The notes beneath the pieces are model-generated. The model was not told the DNA's origin, did no database searches, and saw only the letters and a program-made list of their open reading frames with translations. A stretch of DNA of 64,000 nt from Croceicoccus bisphenolivorans (GTDB lineage: Bacteria; Pseudomonadota; Alphaproteobacteria; Sphingomonadales; Sphingomonadaceae). The translations under genes and the position numbers were made by a program. The DNA lies in the NCBI RefSeq assembly GCF_001634625.1, contig NZ_LRSE01000015.1, positions 1 to 64,000 on the forward strand. Reading direction: 5' to 3'. This document shows, in pieces, positions 1 through 8,279 of this stretch (positions are counted from its first letter, which is position 1; each line of letters begins with the position of its first letter).

Positions 1-238
1 CGAGTTGTGCCAAATGTTCTGACGACGGACACCCCAACTCGCTTTCGAGCCGGTCACGCGGGGATATCAGAGACTGCTGGGCACGATTGAGAACGGCTTC
101 AGCTTTATGATTATCTGCCTCCAGAAGCGCATCTTGGTAGGCATCTTCAAGTTGCGCCCGATTTGCTCGGGGCGTCACATCCAATAGTGCGAAGGCATTT
201 TTCGTTAAGTCAAACGCCGCCACCCCATTGCACTCCAT
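1..238 (-). CDS. Partial hypothetical protein, J-domain-like N-terminus
   Basis: An open frame reads leftward from an ATG at 236-238 and runs off the window edge without a stop, so only the first 79 or so residues are visible. The translation has the shape of a J-domain-like start: a short 'FALLDVTPRA' segment, a helix rich in Glu/Asp, then 'LNRAQQSLISPRDRL'. This resembles proteobacterial proteins that begin with a degenerate J-type helical module. I do not see an HPD tripeptide, so a chaperone-stimulating role is not supported. No strong ribosome binding site precedes the ATG. It is divergent from the helicase that follows, and the roughly 210 bases between them show nothing else I can name. 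Function unknown. Confidence 0.5.
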   Translation of the reverse strand, partial: MECNGVAAFDLTKNAFALLDVTPRANRAQLEDAYQDALLEADNHKAEAVLNRAQQSLISPRDRLESELGCPSSEHLAQL

Positions 239-450
239 ACTTCATGTCGGAAAATTAGACCAAAGAAAGCTGACTAAGCAGTTCCTGTGGTTAAGAAAAG
301 TTTAGCCGGCTGTCCCCCAATGCGTTACTTGGCATAAAGCATGGCGGCGGCCAGGAGGCAACGTTGAGAGTAAACTTACCAGCGCCGGATTTACATCCCG
401 TTGCGAGCCCGAGTGCGCAGTCAAATTTCCAACCGCGCCCGTGACGCGCA

Positions 451-3237
451 TTGGCGAATGTGGCAGCGAAACCCCTAATGCTTGGACGATCCCGCACATA
501 CCGGCCCAGCCTTTGGGCACGCCTTTTCTTGTCGGAGAATTGGAAGCTGGTCCTCAGCCCCGCTTTCCAGGATCGGCTTAGACTGAAATCGACTGGCCAG
601 GACGAAATCCCGTGCCTTGGGGTCACCTCTGTTTCGTCAACCAAGGCCCTGCTTTGGCACACGGTCGAAATCCGGTCGAAGGGCCGTATCGATGCCCTGT
701 CCGGCCTGACCGCCAAGGCAGCTCAGACTTTACGCGACGACTTGCTGGCTTTCGTGAACCAGCACCTCGCGGATCTCATCGATTCCGACAAGGAACGCCT
801 GCGCGAGGTCGATAGCAAAATTCGCGCGATCACCGACAGCAACAGGCAATATCTTGCTCATGCCGACGTCAGCCGGGCGATTGCAAGCGTCCCAGGGAAT
901 GCGTCACTGGCATTGGCGCACCCCTTGTTCGATGCAGCTCTTATCCCGGATGCGCTCAGGGCCTATCTGCCAACCTCATTTGAGATGCTCACCGATCCGG
1001 GCGTTCGTAGCCGTTACAACGAAAACTTCGTTGTGCACGAGATGCGAAAGTTCGAGGGATTCTTCGCCGACCTTGGCGGATTTTCACTCTCCCAGGAACA
1101 GCGCGAGGCGTGCATCCGCCTGGAAGACAACAACCTGCTCGTTGCATCCGCCGGATCAGGCAAGTCTGCCACTATGGTCGGGAAAGTGGCCTATGTCCTC
1201 GAGAAGGGGCTCTACGATCCGAGCGAGATCCTCGTTCTCGCTTTCAACAAGAGCGCCGCTGATGAGCTGAAGGAACGGATCGCCAGACAGCTGACTGTCG
1301 AAGAGGAAACGCTGGAATGCCGGGTGACTACGTTTCATGCGCTCGGCCGGGGCATCATTGAAGAAACGGAAGGCCGACCACCGCAGCTGGCCAACTGGGT
1401 CGAGCATCCCGCCGGTGAAGCCCGTGTGATCGACAAAATCATACGCGAGCTGATGGAGGCAAACGAAGAGTTTCGTCGACTATGGATCGACCTCCTCTCC
1501 ATTTTGCCGAAGGCTGACATCCCGGCGGAGGTCTTTGACTCGGAGGCGGATTACAATCGCTACATCGCCGATCGCAACGACAAGGGCGGCAGCACCATCG
1601 GCACGCTCGTCGAGGATCTATACGTCAAATCCCTGCAGGAGCAGCGGATCGCGAACTGGCTTTGGGTTCATTCGGTCGCGTTCGAATATGAGAAGCAAAT
1701 TTCATTCGAAGAGGAGGATGGGAGCCGGCGATTTGTCCAGCCTGACTTCCACTACCCCCTGACCGACACGTTCCACGAGCATTTCGCAATCAACGCGGAT
1801 GGTTCCTCGCCCTTTGCGAACTACGCTGAGCACACCAAGGGCAAACGCGCCGGTTACAAGCGCGAAGAATTGGATTTCTTCGAGACAACCTCGGCACAGG
1901 CGCGCGATGGAACGCTGTTGCCGCATCTTGAGGCAGAGCTGGTCAAACGCGAAATTCTGCTGACCGAGAAGAGTGTCGACGAAATCCTCAAGGCGATCGA
2001 GCCGGTGGTGATCACGCACTACCAGAAGCTGATCGGCGTGTGCATCAAGCATATCCGGGCTAGCCAGCTTACGCTGGAGATGCTGCTCGAGCGGGCCAAG
2101 TCCCTCCATGACAAACCCCGGGCGCAGCATTTCGCGCGTGCGGTCTGGCTGATCACCGAAGCCTATTCACGCAAGCTCGACGAGGCGAAGCGTATCGACT
2201 TCGATTCGATGATCGGCGACGCGGTGCGCCTCGTCGAGACAGGACGCTATCAGAGCCCGTACTCACTGATCCTAGTGGACGAGTTTCAGGACATTTCGGA
2301 CCCGAGGGCCAATCTGATCAAGGCGCTCAAACACCAGAAGCCCTTCACGAAGGTTTTTGCTGTCGGAGACGATTGGCAGTCGATCTACCGCTTTGCCGGT
2401 TCGGACATTACGATCTTCACCCAGTTCGAGGCGAACTTTGGCGCTTGCTGGCAAGGTCGGCTCGAACAGACCTACCGCTGCAACCAGCTGCTCGCCGACA
2501 CCGCAGCAGGCTTCGTCCAGCGTAATCCAGAGCAGATCAAGAAGACAGTGCGGTCGACGCGCGCCGCCATACCGCGATCAATCCGAGTCATTCCTGTAAG
2601 CGTCGAGTGGCGGAAACCGAGCTTTCCAAAAGCCTGTTTCCAGCTGCTCGATCGCCTGAACACATTCCTTGAAGGTATTGCGGGCCAATGGCGGCGTGAG
2701 GCAGGGCAAAAGCTGAAGGTGTTGGTGTTGTGGCGTTACAACCTGTTGGATCCATTTCACGGTCGGCACCCCGAATTTTCGGCAATCGAGGTCACCGGCC
2801 TGTCGTTTCATCGCTCCAAGGGCCTGGAGGCCGACTACACGATCCTGCTTGATGTCAGCGAAGGGGACTACGGCGTTCCAAGCCGGATCGAAGACGACGA
2901 GCTGCTCAATCTCGTCATCCCGCGTCCGGAGACGTTTGCCTATGCGGAAGAGCGCCGGCTCTTCTATGTCGCACTCACCCGCGCCAGCAGAGGGGCGTTC
3001 ATCCTCTGCAACAGACGCAAGCCCTCACGCTACATTCGCGAGCTTTGCGAGATCGCCGGCAACGAAGTCCGGTTTGAAACCATCGATGGCAAGGAACTCG
3101 ATCAGTGTCCCAGTTGCCTGGTCGGCGAGTTGGTTGAACGTAAAGGACGGAACGACACGACCTTTTACGGCTGCAATCAATTCCCCGAGTGCCGCCACAC
3201 ACAGCAGACAGCTCCGGCCTTGGCAAAGAGTGCTTGA
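451..3237 (+). CDS. HelD/UvrD-like superfamily 1 DNA helicase with nuclease-like insertion and C-terminal zinc ribbon
   Basis: A 928-residue SF1A helicase resembling DNA helicase IV. Visible motifs are Walker A ASAGSGKS (about residue 232), motif II LVDEFQD (about 608), GDDWQSIYRFAG (about 638) and motif VI LFYVALTRA (about 836). Between motifs I and II lies an extra segment with EYE, a PDF and EHFAI followed by a conserved Lys, as in helicases carrying a PD-(D/E)XK-like domain. The C-terminus (about 885-915) has CPSC and GCNQFPEC, a topoisomerase IA-type zinc ribbon. E. coli HelD is about 684 residues, so this is a longer, multidomain version. The frame opens at a TTG (451), and the first ATG is at 478 with no clear ribosome binding site, so the start is uncertain. 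It is convergent with the DUF262 gene 31 bases away. A repair or defence role is inferred. Confidence 0.85.
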   Translation: MANVAAKPLMLGRSRTYRPSLWARLFLSENWKLVLSPAFQDRLRLKSTGQDEIPCLGVTSVSSTKALLWHTVEIRSKGRIDALSGLTAKAAQTLRDDLLAFVNQHLADLIDSDKERLREVDSKIRAITDSNRQYLAHADVSRAIASVPGNASLALAHPLFDAALIPDALRAYLPTSFEMLTDPGVRSRYNENFVVHEMRKFEGFFADLGGFSLSQEQREACIRLEDNNLLVASAGSGKSATMVGKVAYVLEKGLYDPSEILVLAFNKSAADELKERIARQLTVEEETLECRVTTFHALGRGIIEETEGRPPQLANWVEHPAGEARVIDKIIRELMEANEEFRRLWIDLLSILPKADIPAEVFDSEADYNRYIADRNDKGGSTIGTLVEDLYVKSLQEQRIANWLWVHSVAFEYEKQISFEEEDGSRRFVQPDFHYPLTDTFHEHFAINADGSSPFANYAEHTKGKRAGYKREELDFFETTSAQARDGTLLPHLEAELVKREILLTEKSVDEILKAIEPVVITHYQKLIGVCIKHIRASQLTLEMLLERAKSLHDKPRAQHFARAVWLITEAYSRKLDEAKRIDFDSMIGDAVRLVETGRYQSPYSLILVDEFQDISDPRANLIKALKHQKPFTKVFAVGDDWQSIYRFAGSDITIFTQFEANFGACWQGRLEQTYRCNQLLADTAAGFVQRNPEQIKKTVRSTRAAIPRSIRVIPVSVEWRKPSFPKACFQLLDRLNTFLEGIAGQWRREAGQKLKVLVLWRYNLLDPFHGRHPEFSAIEVTGLSFHRSKGLEADYTILLDVSEGDYGVPSRIEDDELLNLVIPRPETFAYAEERRLFYVALTRASRGAFILCNRRKPSRYIRELCEIAGNEVRFETIDGKELDQCPSCLVGELVERKGRNDTTFYGCNQFPECRHTQQTAPALAKSA

Positions 3238-3246
3238 TCCATTGAC

Positions 3247-3276
3247 AGGCCTGCGAGCGAAGCGTGCTCTAGGCCT
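3247..3276. terminator. Stem-loop between convergent genes, possible bidirectional terminator
   Basis: AGGCCT at 3247-3252 and 3271-3276 can pair, with an inner GAGC/GCTC stem (3255-3258 with 3266-3269) around a 7-base loop. It spans the gap between the helicase stop and the DUF262 stop. There is no T-run on either side, so a rho-independent terminator is only possible. Confidence 0.3.
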
Positions 3277-4957
3277 CCTGGATGTCCCAATTCTCGTAGA
3301 GGATTTCGAGCAGTTGCTGCTGACGATCCTCTACAACCTTTGGGGTCCATTTCTTCTGCTTCATGACCTGGCTTGTTAGGGCATATGAGGATACATTTTT
3401 GGTTCCTGAGAAGTATATCTCGCATTTTGGGCCGAATTCGTAATTCTGCGCAGCCGAATTCTTCTTCTTATTAAGTGGAACGAGATTTGCGAGACGATGT
3501 ACCCACTCCTTGCGTTCGGCTGGATCAGGCCACCATGTCCTCCACTCGCTGTCAGCTGGCACCGTCTGCGGGAGAACGTGCTCAATCGTGAGGACTGAGG
3601 GATCATAGGTTGCGGCCCCGTCAGAGATGAAGGAATCCAGGCGAAGGATCAGGTAATTGCGGCGCCGTGGCGTCAAATCATAAATGTCGCCGTCGAGTGC
3701 GTCGCGAGATGCTTCGTGATCCTCGTCGGTAAACTCGAATTGCGACATATCGTCTGGCTCTGCGCCTGACTGGATATCGCTGATGAGTTGCGCATAGACC
3801 TCGATGCGATCATTCACATTCCAGCGGCAAATGTGCATGTACGCGGCCAAACGCTCGAGCAATTCAAAGAAGCGCACGACCCGTTTGGGCTTGTTTCGCT
3901 GCTCCTTAAGATACAGCATTGCGGGCGGGATCCAGTCAGAATTGTCGATCCGCTGAAGCCATTTTATGTAATAATTGACATCCTCTGCATGAGACGTCGC
4001 TGAATACGAGGCATTGCGGATCGCATCCAAAGCATCTGAGAAAGGCTCGAGCACGTCATCGATGAAAATTTTGGGGTCCGGATTCTTCGGAAGGACGTGT
4101 GCACGGAACTCTTCAAGCAATATTCGCTTAGCCTTCTCCTTGGCGTAAATCATACGAATATATGTAAACAGGTCACGAAATCCGTCGCGTGTGAGCTCGA
4201 CCTCCATCTCTTCCCATTTATCGTTATAAATTTGGCGATCATTCTCGCTTTTCAGCTTACCAATCGTGTCTGCCTTGATGATATCGGTCGGCTGAAGGTC
4301 GAGGCCACGGCTATTCATCACCGAGAATACGCGGAAAGCCGATTCCTGGCTGGCCGTCGAGACGGCAACCAGATAGCACCGCGTCAAAAGAAAGGTGACG
4401 AAAGCGCGCAACTTCTCTGGCGTCGGCAAGGCGTCGGCAACTGCCTGAACAAAATGCTTAGCGTTTGCCCGGATGTTGACCTGTGACTCGTTGTCCAGCG
4501 ACGAAGGGTCGAGATCTATCAGAGCATCGAGCTTCAGACTCTGGATGTATTTGGCGAAGAAGGCTCTATCGCGCTCACGCAAGGACAGTCGGGGTTTAGG
4601 CAGGATTCCTTCCATCTTCTTGCCCGGCTCGAGGATGTACGGGCGGAGCTCCTCCTTGTCCTCACCATCGTTTGCGCAGGCCATTGCTGCCAGCAGAATT
4701 GTGAGTGTCGTTAAGCGCTGTTGTCCGTCGATGACCTGCGAATAAGCGCTATCCTCTGATTTGATCAGCACGATACTGCCAAGAAAGTAGCCTTCTTCCT
4801 CTTCAGCCCGAAAGAAGGTGATCAGGTCATCAAAGAGTTCGGCGGCCTGATCGGGAGTCCAGGCGTAAGGTCGCTGATAAGAAGGGATGACATATTCAAA
4901 ATCGGACGAGAAAATCTTGGAAAGAGGATATTCGGCGCCACTAATCTTCTTCGACAC
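3269..4957 (-). CDS. DUF262/DUF1524 (GmrSD-like) type IV restriction nuclease
   Basis: This 562-residue single-chain protein has the GmrS-like DUF262 domain at its N-terminus, with the diagnostic DGQQRLTTL motif at about 75-85. Near the C-terminus is a GmrD-like DUF1524 domain with an HNH-type core (TIEHVLPQ at about 457, then LANLVPLN and KKKNSAAQN). Family members use an NTP-dependent DUF262 domain and a metal-dependent HNH domain to restrict modified phage DNA, for example glucosylated hydroxymethylcytosine. The start is a GTG at 4955-4957 with a good GGGAGA ribosome binding site. The gene is more AT-rich than the tra genes next to it, consistent with separate acquisition. It is convergent with the helicase and lies upstream of AlpA in the same direction, separated by about 220 bases. 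The exact target cannot be read from sequence. Confidence 0.88.
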   Translation of the reverse strand: MSKKISGAEYPLSKIFSSDFEYVIPSYQRPYAWTPDQAAELFDDLITFFRAEEEEGYFLGSIVLIKSEDSAYSQVIDGQQRLTTLTILLAAMACANDGEDKEELRPYILEPGKKMEGILPKPRLSLRERDRAFFAKYIQSLKLDALIDLDPSSLDNESQVNIRANAKHFVQAVADALPTPEKLRAFVTFLLTRCYLVAVSTASQESAFRVFSVMNSRGLDLQPTDIIKADTIGKLKSENDRQIYNDKWEEMEVELTRDGFRDLFTYIRMIYAKEKAKRILLEEFRAHVLPKNPDPKIFIDDVLEPFSDALDAIRNASYSATSHAEDVNYYIKWLQRIDNSDWIPPAMLYLKEQRNKPKRVVRFFELLERLAAYMHICRWNVNDRIEVYAQLISDIQSGAEPDDMSQFEFTDEDHEASRDALDGDIYDLTPRRRNYLILRLDSFISDGAATYDPSVLTIEHVLPQTVPADSEWRTWWPDPAERKEWVHRLANLVPLNKKKNSAAQNYEFGPKCEIYFSGTKNVSSYALTSQVMKQKKWTPKVVEDRQQQLLEILYENWDIQEA

Positions 4958-5114
4958 GATCGTCTCCCTGCTGACAGGGCGAAAGTGCAGGTCGAGTCCG
5001 GACCTGTCAATCGGGCCCCACGGCAGGGAGGCCGGAACGTCGGACCTCAGGACTCAATATGCCTTGCGAGCGCAATACGAGAATTGCGCATAACGAAGGC
5101 ATTGAACCAAAACG

Positions 5115-5153
5115 TTATCCCGCATTTCCCCGAAAATTGAAAATGCGGGATAA
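5115..5153. repeat. Perfect 13-bp inverted repeat
   Basis: TTATCCCGCATTT at 5115-5127 is repeated as its exact reverse complement at 5141-5153, with a 13-base spacer. It lies between the AlpA stop and the DUF262 start, at the change from AT-rich cargo to GC-rich conjugation DNA. Read on the minus strand it could form a terminator for the AlpA transcript (CGTTTTGG follows it). It could equally be a recombinase or regulator binding site. Confidence 0.6.
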
Positions 5154-5179
5154 AAACATCTGCTTCAGGACATGAGCGG

Positions 5180-5395
5180 TTACCCAAGCCTGGTTGCGAT
5201 CCAACCATCAATGTCCTCCTGAGCCCAAGCGACTGCGTATCCGCCAAGTTGTATGGGCTTCGGGAATTTCCCCTCCGCCATCCAGCGATAGATCGTCGAT
5301 CGGCCAAGGCCTACGCGGTATTGCACTTCCTTGAGCCGGATGAGGCGTGTCACACGCCTCGGCTCTGGCATCACCTGCTGCTCCGCCTCAGTCAT
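5180..5395 (-). CDS. AlpA-family helix-turn-helix regulator
   Basis: A 71-residue protein of the AlpA/excisionase-like winged-HTH family. It has the typical core IRLKEVQYRVGLGRSTIYRWM, then EGKFPKPIQLG and AWAQEDIDGWI. Members are small DNA-binding regulators or excisionase-like factors found on phages, plasmids and integrative elements. I chose the ATG at 5393-5395 because a strong GGGAGG stands just upstream and the longer reading adds residues with no family resemblance. It overlaps the end of the HTH gene before it by 8 bases, so the two are co-transcribed. The pair reads away from the tra operon, with the box at 5952-5966 upstream. Inferred role: control of transfer or excision. Confidence 0.82.
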   Translation of the reverse strand: MTEAEQQVMPEPRRVTRLIRLKEVQYRVGLGRSTIYRWMAEGKFPKPIQLGGYAVAWAQEDIDGWIATRLG

Positions 5396-5879
5396 GGCGA
5401 CCTCCCAACGTGGCAGCATAGATGTCGCCGAGCAGTGCATCTTTGCGCTCCAATTCGTCGATGTGATCGGCAAGAAGTCGTGCCACGCGATGCGCAGTGC
5501 CCTTGGCCCACCGCGGCTTCACGTCGTGCACCTGGTTCCCAAGAACGCGTTCGAGGGCCGCTGGCAGCTCGCAGATGAGTTCCTCGAAGAATTGGGCGAT
5601 GTCGGTCTGAAGCCAGCGGGTCGCCTGGTCGCCGCCGGCACCCAAGAACAGCAGCAGGTGCGCATGCGGCGCCATGCCCGATGAGGCCAGGATACGCAGT
5701 GCTTCGCCAAGGCTCGGGCTTCTCTCGCCGCACAGCGTCCGGCGTAGCGCGTCTTTATGTAGGTCTGCCTCACGCGCAATTTCGCAGCGGTTGCGACCGC
5801 TCTGTTCGACGGCGGTGTGCAGAAGGTGCGCGAGGTCGCGCCGGGTCTGGCTTTCACCAAGTACGCCCATGTCGATCAC
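5388..5879 (-). CDS. Helix-turn-helix regulator at the head of the tra region
   Basis: A 163-residue protein with a Cro/CI-type HTH in the first third (CEIAREADLHKDALRRTLCG, then SPSLGEALRIL). A helical C-terminal half of no recognised family follows, including HRVARLLADHIDELERK. I chose GTG at 5877-5879 because AAAGGAGAAA stands about 8 bases upstream; a longer frame starting at 5957 lacks this. The stop overlaps the AlpA start by 8 bases. A GTTC-N7-GTTC box lies 72 bases upstream in the same orientation. This matches the distance and orientation seen before the S24 repressor gene at 47498, which suggests common control. Likely a transfer regulator; its target is not shown. Confidence 0.7.
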   Translation of the reverse strand: MIDMGVLGESQTRRDLAHLLHTAVEQSGRNRCEIAREADLHKDALRRTLCGERSPSLGEALRILASSGMAPHAHLLLFLGAGGDQATRWLQTDIAQFFEELICELPAALERVLGNQVHDVKPRWAKGTAHRVARLLADHIDELERKDALLGDIYAATLGGRHD

Positions 5880-5951
5880 TGGTGTTTCTCCTTTGTCCGG
5901 AATGATCGACTCACCGGCTATCGGATGAGGAAGGGTGTAGGAAAACGAAAA

Positions 5952-5966
5952 GAACATAAAAGGAAC
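5952..5966 (-). promoter_or_regulatory. GTTC-N7-GTTC box (LexA/S24-type operator candidate)
   Basis: On the minus strand the sequence reads GTTCCTTTTATGTTC, an exact GTTC-N7-GTTC direct repeat, the form of the alphaproteobacterial LexA box. It is nearly the same as GTTCTTGTTATGTTC at 47407-47421 before the S24 repressor, and both are followed by CTT. It lies 72 bases upstream of the HTH gene start. Confidence 0.6.
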
Positions 5967-5976
5967 AAAGGGGAAG

Positions 5977-6007
5977 GCGCGAATCAGACGCTTCCCTCGA
6001 TTCGCGC
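5977..6007. promoter_or_regulatory. 9-bp perfect inverted repeat in the tra upstream region
   Basis: GCGCGAATC at 5977-5985 is mirrored by GATTCGCGC at 5999-6007 with a 13-base spacer. It lies in the 372-base stretch between the divergent HTH gene (start 5879) and the pilin gene (start 6252). That stretch contains no other gene I can support. Shortly after, CCGACTT (6017, 6034) and GGCGCG (6024, 6045) each occur twice as short direct repeats. It may be an operator or a leader hairpin of the tra operon. Confidence 0.4.
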
Positions 6008-6251
6008 AGAAATCGGCCGACTTGGCGCGGATTCCGACTTCATTGGCGCGATCTTCGGCATGATTGACGCCCGAAGAGATCGAGGCAGCGCGATTGCCGG
6101 CTCGCGCTCCTCTTGATGTCGCTTTTTGCTTGGCCGGCAGGCCCCAGACGACGGTCGCGATTTCCTACAGGGGCATCGAGGGATCACGAAGAACAGACAG
6201 CGAACGGGTTGACCGCTTGCTGCTCCTTCAATCCTCGAAAGGCCTTGCCTC

Positions 6252-6566
6252 ATGAATACCCCTCTCCAGCTTCCCCGGCGGACTCAGCTCAAGGACTACA
6301 TCCTGCCCGCGCTGGTGGCGCTTGCCGGTGCTGGCGCGGCCTATGCCGGCGCCGACACCACCTTCGATCCCGCGCTCGTCAAGTTCACCGATTTTCTCGA
6401 GGGCTCGGGCGGCAAGATCATCACCGTGCTCAGCCTCGCGGGCGGCCTCATCGGCCTCGCTTCGGGTCGCTTCACGCTCGGCCAGATCGCCGTGCCGGTG
6501 GGCGTCGGCATCGGTGTCGGCACGGGCGTGCCGATCGTCACCTCGGTCGTGACCGCGGTCATCTGA
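6252..6566 (+). CDS. Conjugative pilin (TraA/TrbC/VirB2-like)
   Basis: A 104-residue protein, first in the tra operon and directly before traL, the usual place for the pilin. The N-terminus is basic (LPRRTQLKDYILPAL), then a hydrophobic stretch ending AGAAYAGADTTF looks like a long leader with processing after an Ala. The mature part has two hydrophobic helices (IITVLSLAGGLIGLAS and IAVPVGVGIGVGTGVPIVTSVV) joined by a short polar loop, as in TraA and VirB2 pilins. A GAAAGG ribosome binding site lies upstream. A signal peptidase-like gene at 14422 in the same operon could process it. Identification rests on size, topology and position rather than on a conserved motif. Confidence 0.75.
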   Translation: MNTPLQLPRRTQLKDYILPALVALAGAGAAYAGADTTFDPALVKFTDFLEGSGGKIITVLSLAGGLIGLASGRFTLGQIAVPVGVGIGVGTGVPIVTSVVTAVI

Positions 6567-6600
6567 ACAGCGGATCCGGTCACGGCGGGAGGGCGGCAAC

Positions 6601-6888
6601 ATGGCCGACAAGTACCTCGTTCCCCAACGGCTCGACGATCCGGAGCTCATCGGCTTCTGGACCATCGACGAGTTCGCGGGGCTGTTGATCCCCTTTGCCT
6701 GGGGGATCCTGGCGCAGCACATCTTCATCGGGATCGCACTGTCCTTTGCGACCTGGTTCGTCTTGCGGAAGGCGAAATCCGGAAACGCGGGCTCGGCGCT
6801 GGTGCATGCTGCCTACTGGTACATGCCCGGGGGTTTCCTCGGGCTGAAGGCCACGCCGCCCTCCCATTGCCGCCTCCTGGCCGGCTGA
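6601..6888 (+). CDS. traL: Type IV secretion protein TraL
   Basis: A 95-residue TraL-family protein. The typical start (YLVPQRLDDPELIGFWTIDE) is followed by two hydrophobic segments and the C-terminal pattern HAAYWYMPGG near the end. TraL is a small inner-membrane component of F-type systems needed for early pilus assembly, comparable to VirB3. It lies 34 bases after the pilin gene and 12 bases before traE, with a GGCGGGAGGG ribosome binding site. Length and order match F/SXT-like clusters. Confidence 0.9.
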   Translation: MADKYLVPQRLDDPELIGFWTIDEFAGLLIPFAWGILAQHIFIGIALSFATWFVLRKAKSGNAGSALVHAAYWYMPGGFLGLKATPPSHCRLLAG

Positions 6889-6900
6889 GGGAGACAAGCG

Positions 6901-7464
6901 ATGCGCGCAGAATTCGCATACGAAGAGGCCCAGAAATACCTGCGCCAGCGCAATTGGCTGGCGCTGGTCGCCGGCGGCCTCGCTGTCACCACGCTGTTCG
7001 GCGTGGGCGCGGCGGCGACCCGGGACCGGGAAGTCGTGTTGGTCCCGGTGACCAGCGAACGGCTCTCGCTCTCCAGTGCCGGACCGGATGCGCATTACCT
7101 CGAGCTCGTCACCCGCGACACCGCGCTGATGCTGCTCAACCGAAGCCCACAAGGCCTCGACTACTGGATGGCCGAGATACTGAAGCTCGCCGATCCGGCT
7201 TCCCACGGCCGCCTCAAGGCCGAGCTCGTCAAGATCGTCGACGAGCAGCGCGGCTCGGACATCTCCCAGGCCTTCGTCATCCGCAAGATGGAGGTCGACC
7301 CGGCCGCCCTCACTTCGACCGTCACCGGCACGCTCAAGACCTTCGTCGGCGCGCAGGTGATCGCCAGCAACGATCGCAGCTTCCGGTTCCGCTGGAGCCG
7401 GCATGGCCTCGCCCTCGGGCTCGTCGGCTTCGAGCAGCTGCAAGACCAAAGCCAGAAGGACTGA
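6901..7464 (+). CDS. traE: Type IV secretion protein TraE (VirB5/VirB8-like position)
   Basis: A 187-residue TraE-family protein with a short cytoplasmic start (FAYEEAQKYLRQRNW). One membrane segment (about residues 19-40) and a periplasmic domain follow, containing SERLSLSSAGPDAHYLELVTRD and TVTGTLKTFVG. TraE is an inner-membrane-anchored assembly protein of the F-type transferosome. The gene follows traL after a GGGAGACAAGCG ribosome binding site and stops 8 bases before traK. Length is normal for the family. Confidence 0.9.
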   Translation: MRAEFAYEEAQKYLRQRNWLALVAGGLAVTTLFGVGAAATRDREVVLVPVTSERLSLSSAGPDAHYLELVTRDTALMLLNRSPQGLDYWMAEILKLADPASHGRLKAELVKIVDEQRGSDISQAFVIRKMEVDPAALTSTVTGTLKTFVGAQVIASNDRSFRFRWSRHGLALGLVGFEQLQDQSQKD

Positions 7465-7472
7465 AGACGGCC

Positions 7473-8279
7473 ATGAGCTATCTTACCCCAACGACCGCAC
7501 TTGGTGCCGGTCTCGCCTGTTTCGGACTAGGCGTCACACGCCGTGTCGACATCGGTTTCAAGGCGCTTGGCGTCGCCCTGTGCGCCCTCGCGTTCAGCGC
7601 GTCCCCGGCCTTCGCCGACCAGTTCGTCGAAGCGGCGGACAACGCCAAGATCGACTGCGTGCTCTCGCGCGGCGAACTGACCCGCATTGCGCTGGTGGAC
7701 GATGGCTTTGCCAACGTCTCGAAGATCGCCAGCGCCTATCCTTACAACGATTTCACCGTGACCCACGAGCCGGTCCGCGGCGACATCTACATTTCAGTGC
7801 CGCCCCAGTTTGCCGCCGACCGGGTCAGCTTCTTCGCCACGAGCAAGGCGGGCTACGTCTACAAGTTCGCGTGCCGGACGGCCGCCCAGGAAGCGAGCCA
7901 GATCTTCGTCACCAATCCGGCGCTGAAGACCCACGAAGCCGAAGACTGGGAGCAGACAGCAGGTCCCGATGAGGCGGCGATCCGCCTGATCGAAGCCATG
8001 GCAGGGGACGCGGTTCTTCCCGGCTTCTCCGCTCGCGCCGAACTGGGGCTCCCCCGCAAGACGGGCGGGATCGAGGTCCAGCTGGTCGCGGAATATTCCG
8101 GCGCCGAGCTCGTCGGCCAGCGCCTTGTCCTGCGCAACCTCGGCAAGGAGCCGCTCGACCTCGCAGCCGACCGTGAGGGTCCGGCCGGAACCATCGCCTT
8201 TGCTTATGGCCGCGATGCGCTGCGTCCGGGCGAGACGACCAGCGCCTTCCTTGTCTTCCGCAAGGGAGGGCTCGAGTAA
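7473..8279 (+). CDS. traK: Type-F conjugative transfer secretin TraK
   Basis: A 268-residue secreted protein. I chose the ATG at 7473, which gives a signal sequence ending near SASPAFADQF; a longer open reading extends backward through traE and is not real. TraK is the secretin-like outer-membrane ring protein (VirB9-like) that works with TraB and TraV to form the core channel. Visible family features are an N-terminal beta-rich domain with VSKIASAYPYNDFTV and a C-terminal domain with LVLRNLGKEPLDLA. The stop overlaps the traB start by one base (TAATG). Confidence 0.88.
   Translation: MSYLTPTTALGAGLACFGLGVTRRVDIGFKALGVALCALAFSASPAFADQFVEAADNAKIDCVLSRGELTRIALVDDGFANVSKIASAYPYNDFTVTHEPVRGDIYISVPPQFAADRVSFFATSKAGYVYKFACRTAAQEASQIFVTNPALKTHEAEDWEQTAGPDEAAIRLIEAMAGDAVLPGFSARAELGLPRKTGGIEVQLVAEYSGAELVGQRLVLRNLGKEPLDLAADREGPAGTIAFAYGRDALRPGETTSAFLVFRKGGLE

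Noticed and set aside
4972-5009. TGACAG and CTGTCA words before the DUF262 gene as another WYL operator
   Set aside because: The words are 26 bases apart, not 3 as in the palindrome at 34004, so they are unlikely to be the same type of site.
6113-6688. Plus-strand frame across the pilin gene
   Set aside because: Arg/Ser/Pro-rich shadow; the pilin and traL frames are better supported.
6867-7472. N-terminal extension of traK back through traE
   Set aside because: The extension is an Arg/Pro-rich out-of-frame reading of traE; traK starts at 7473 with a signal peptide.
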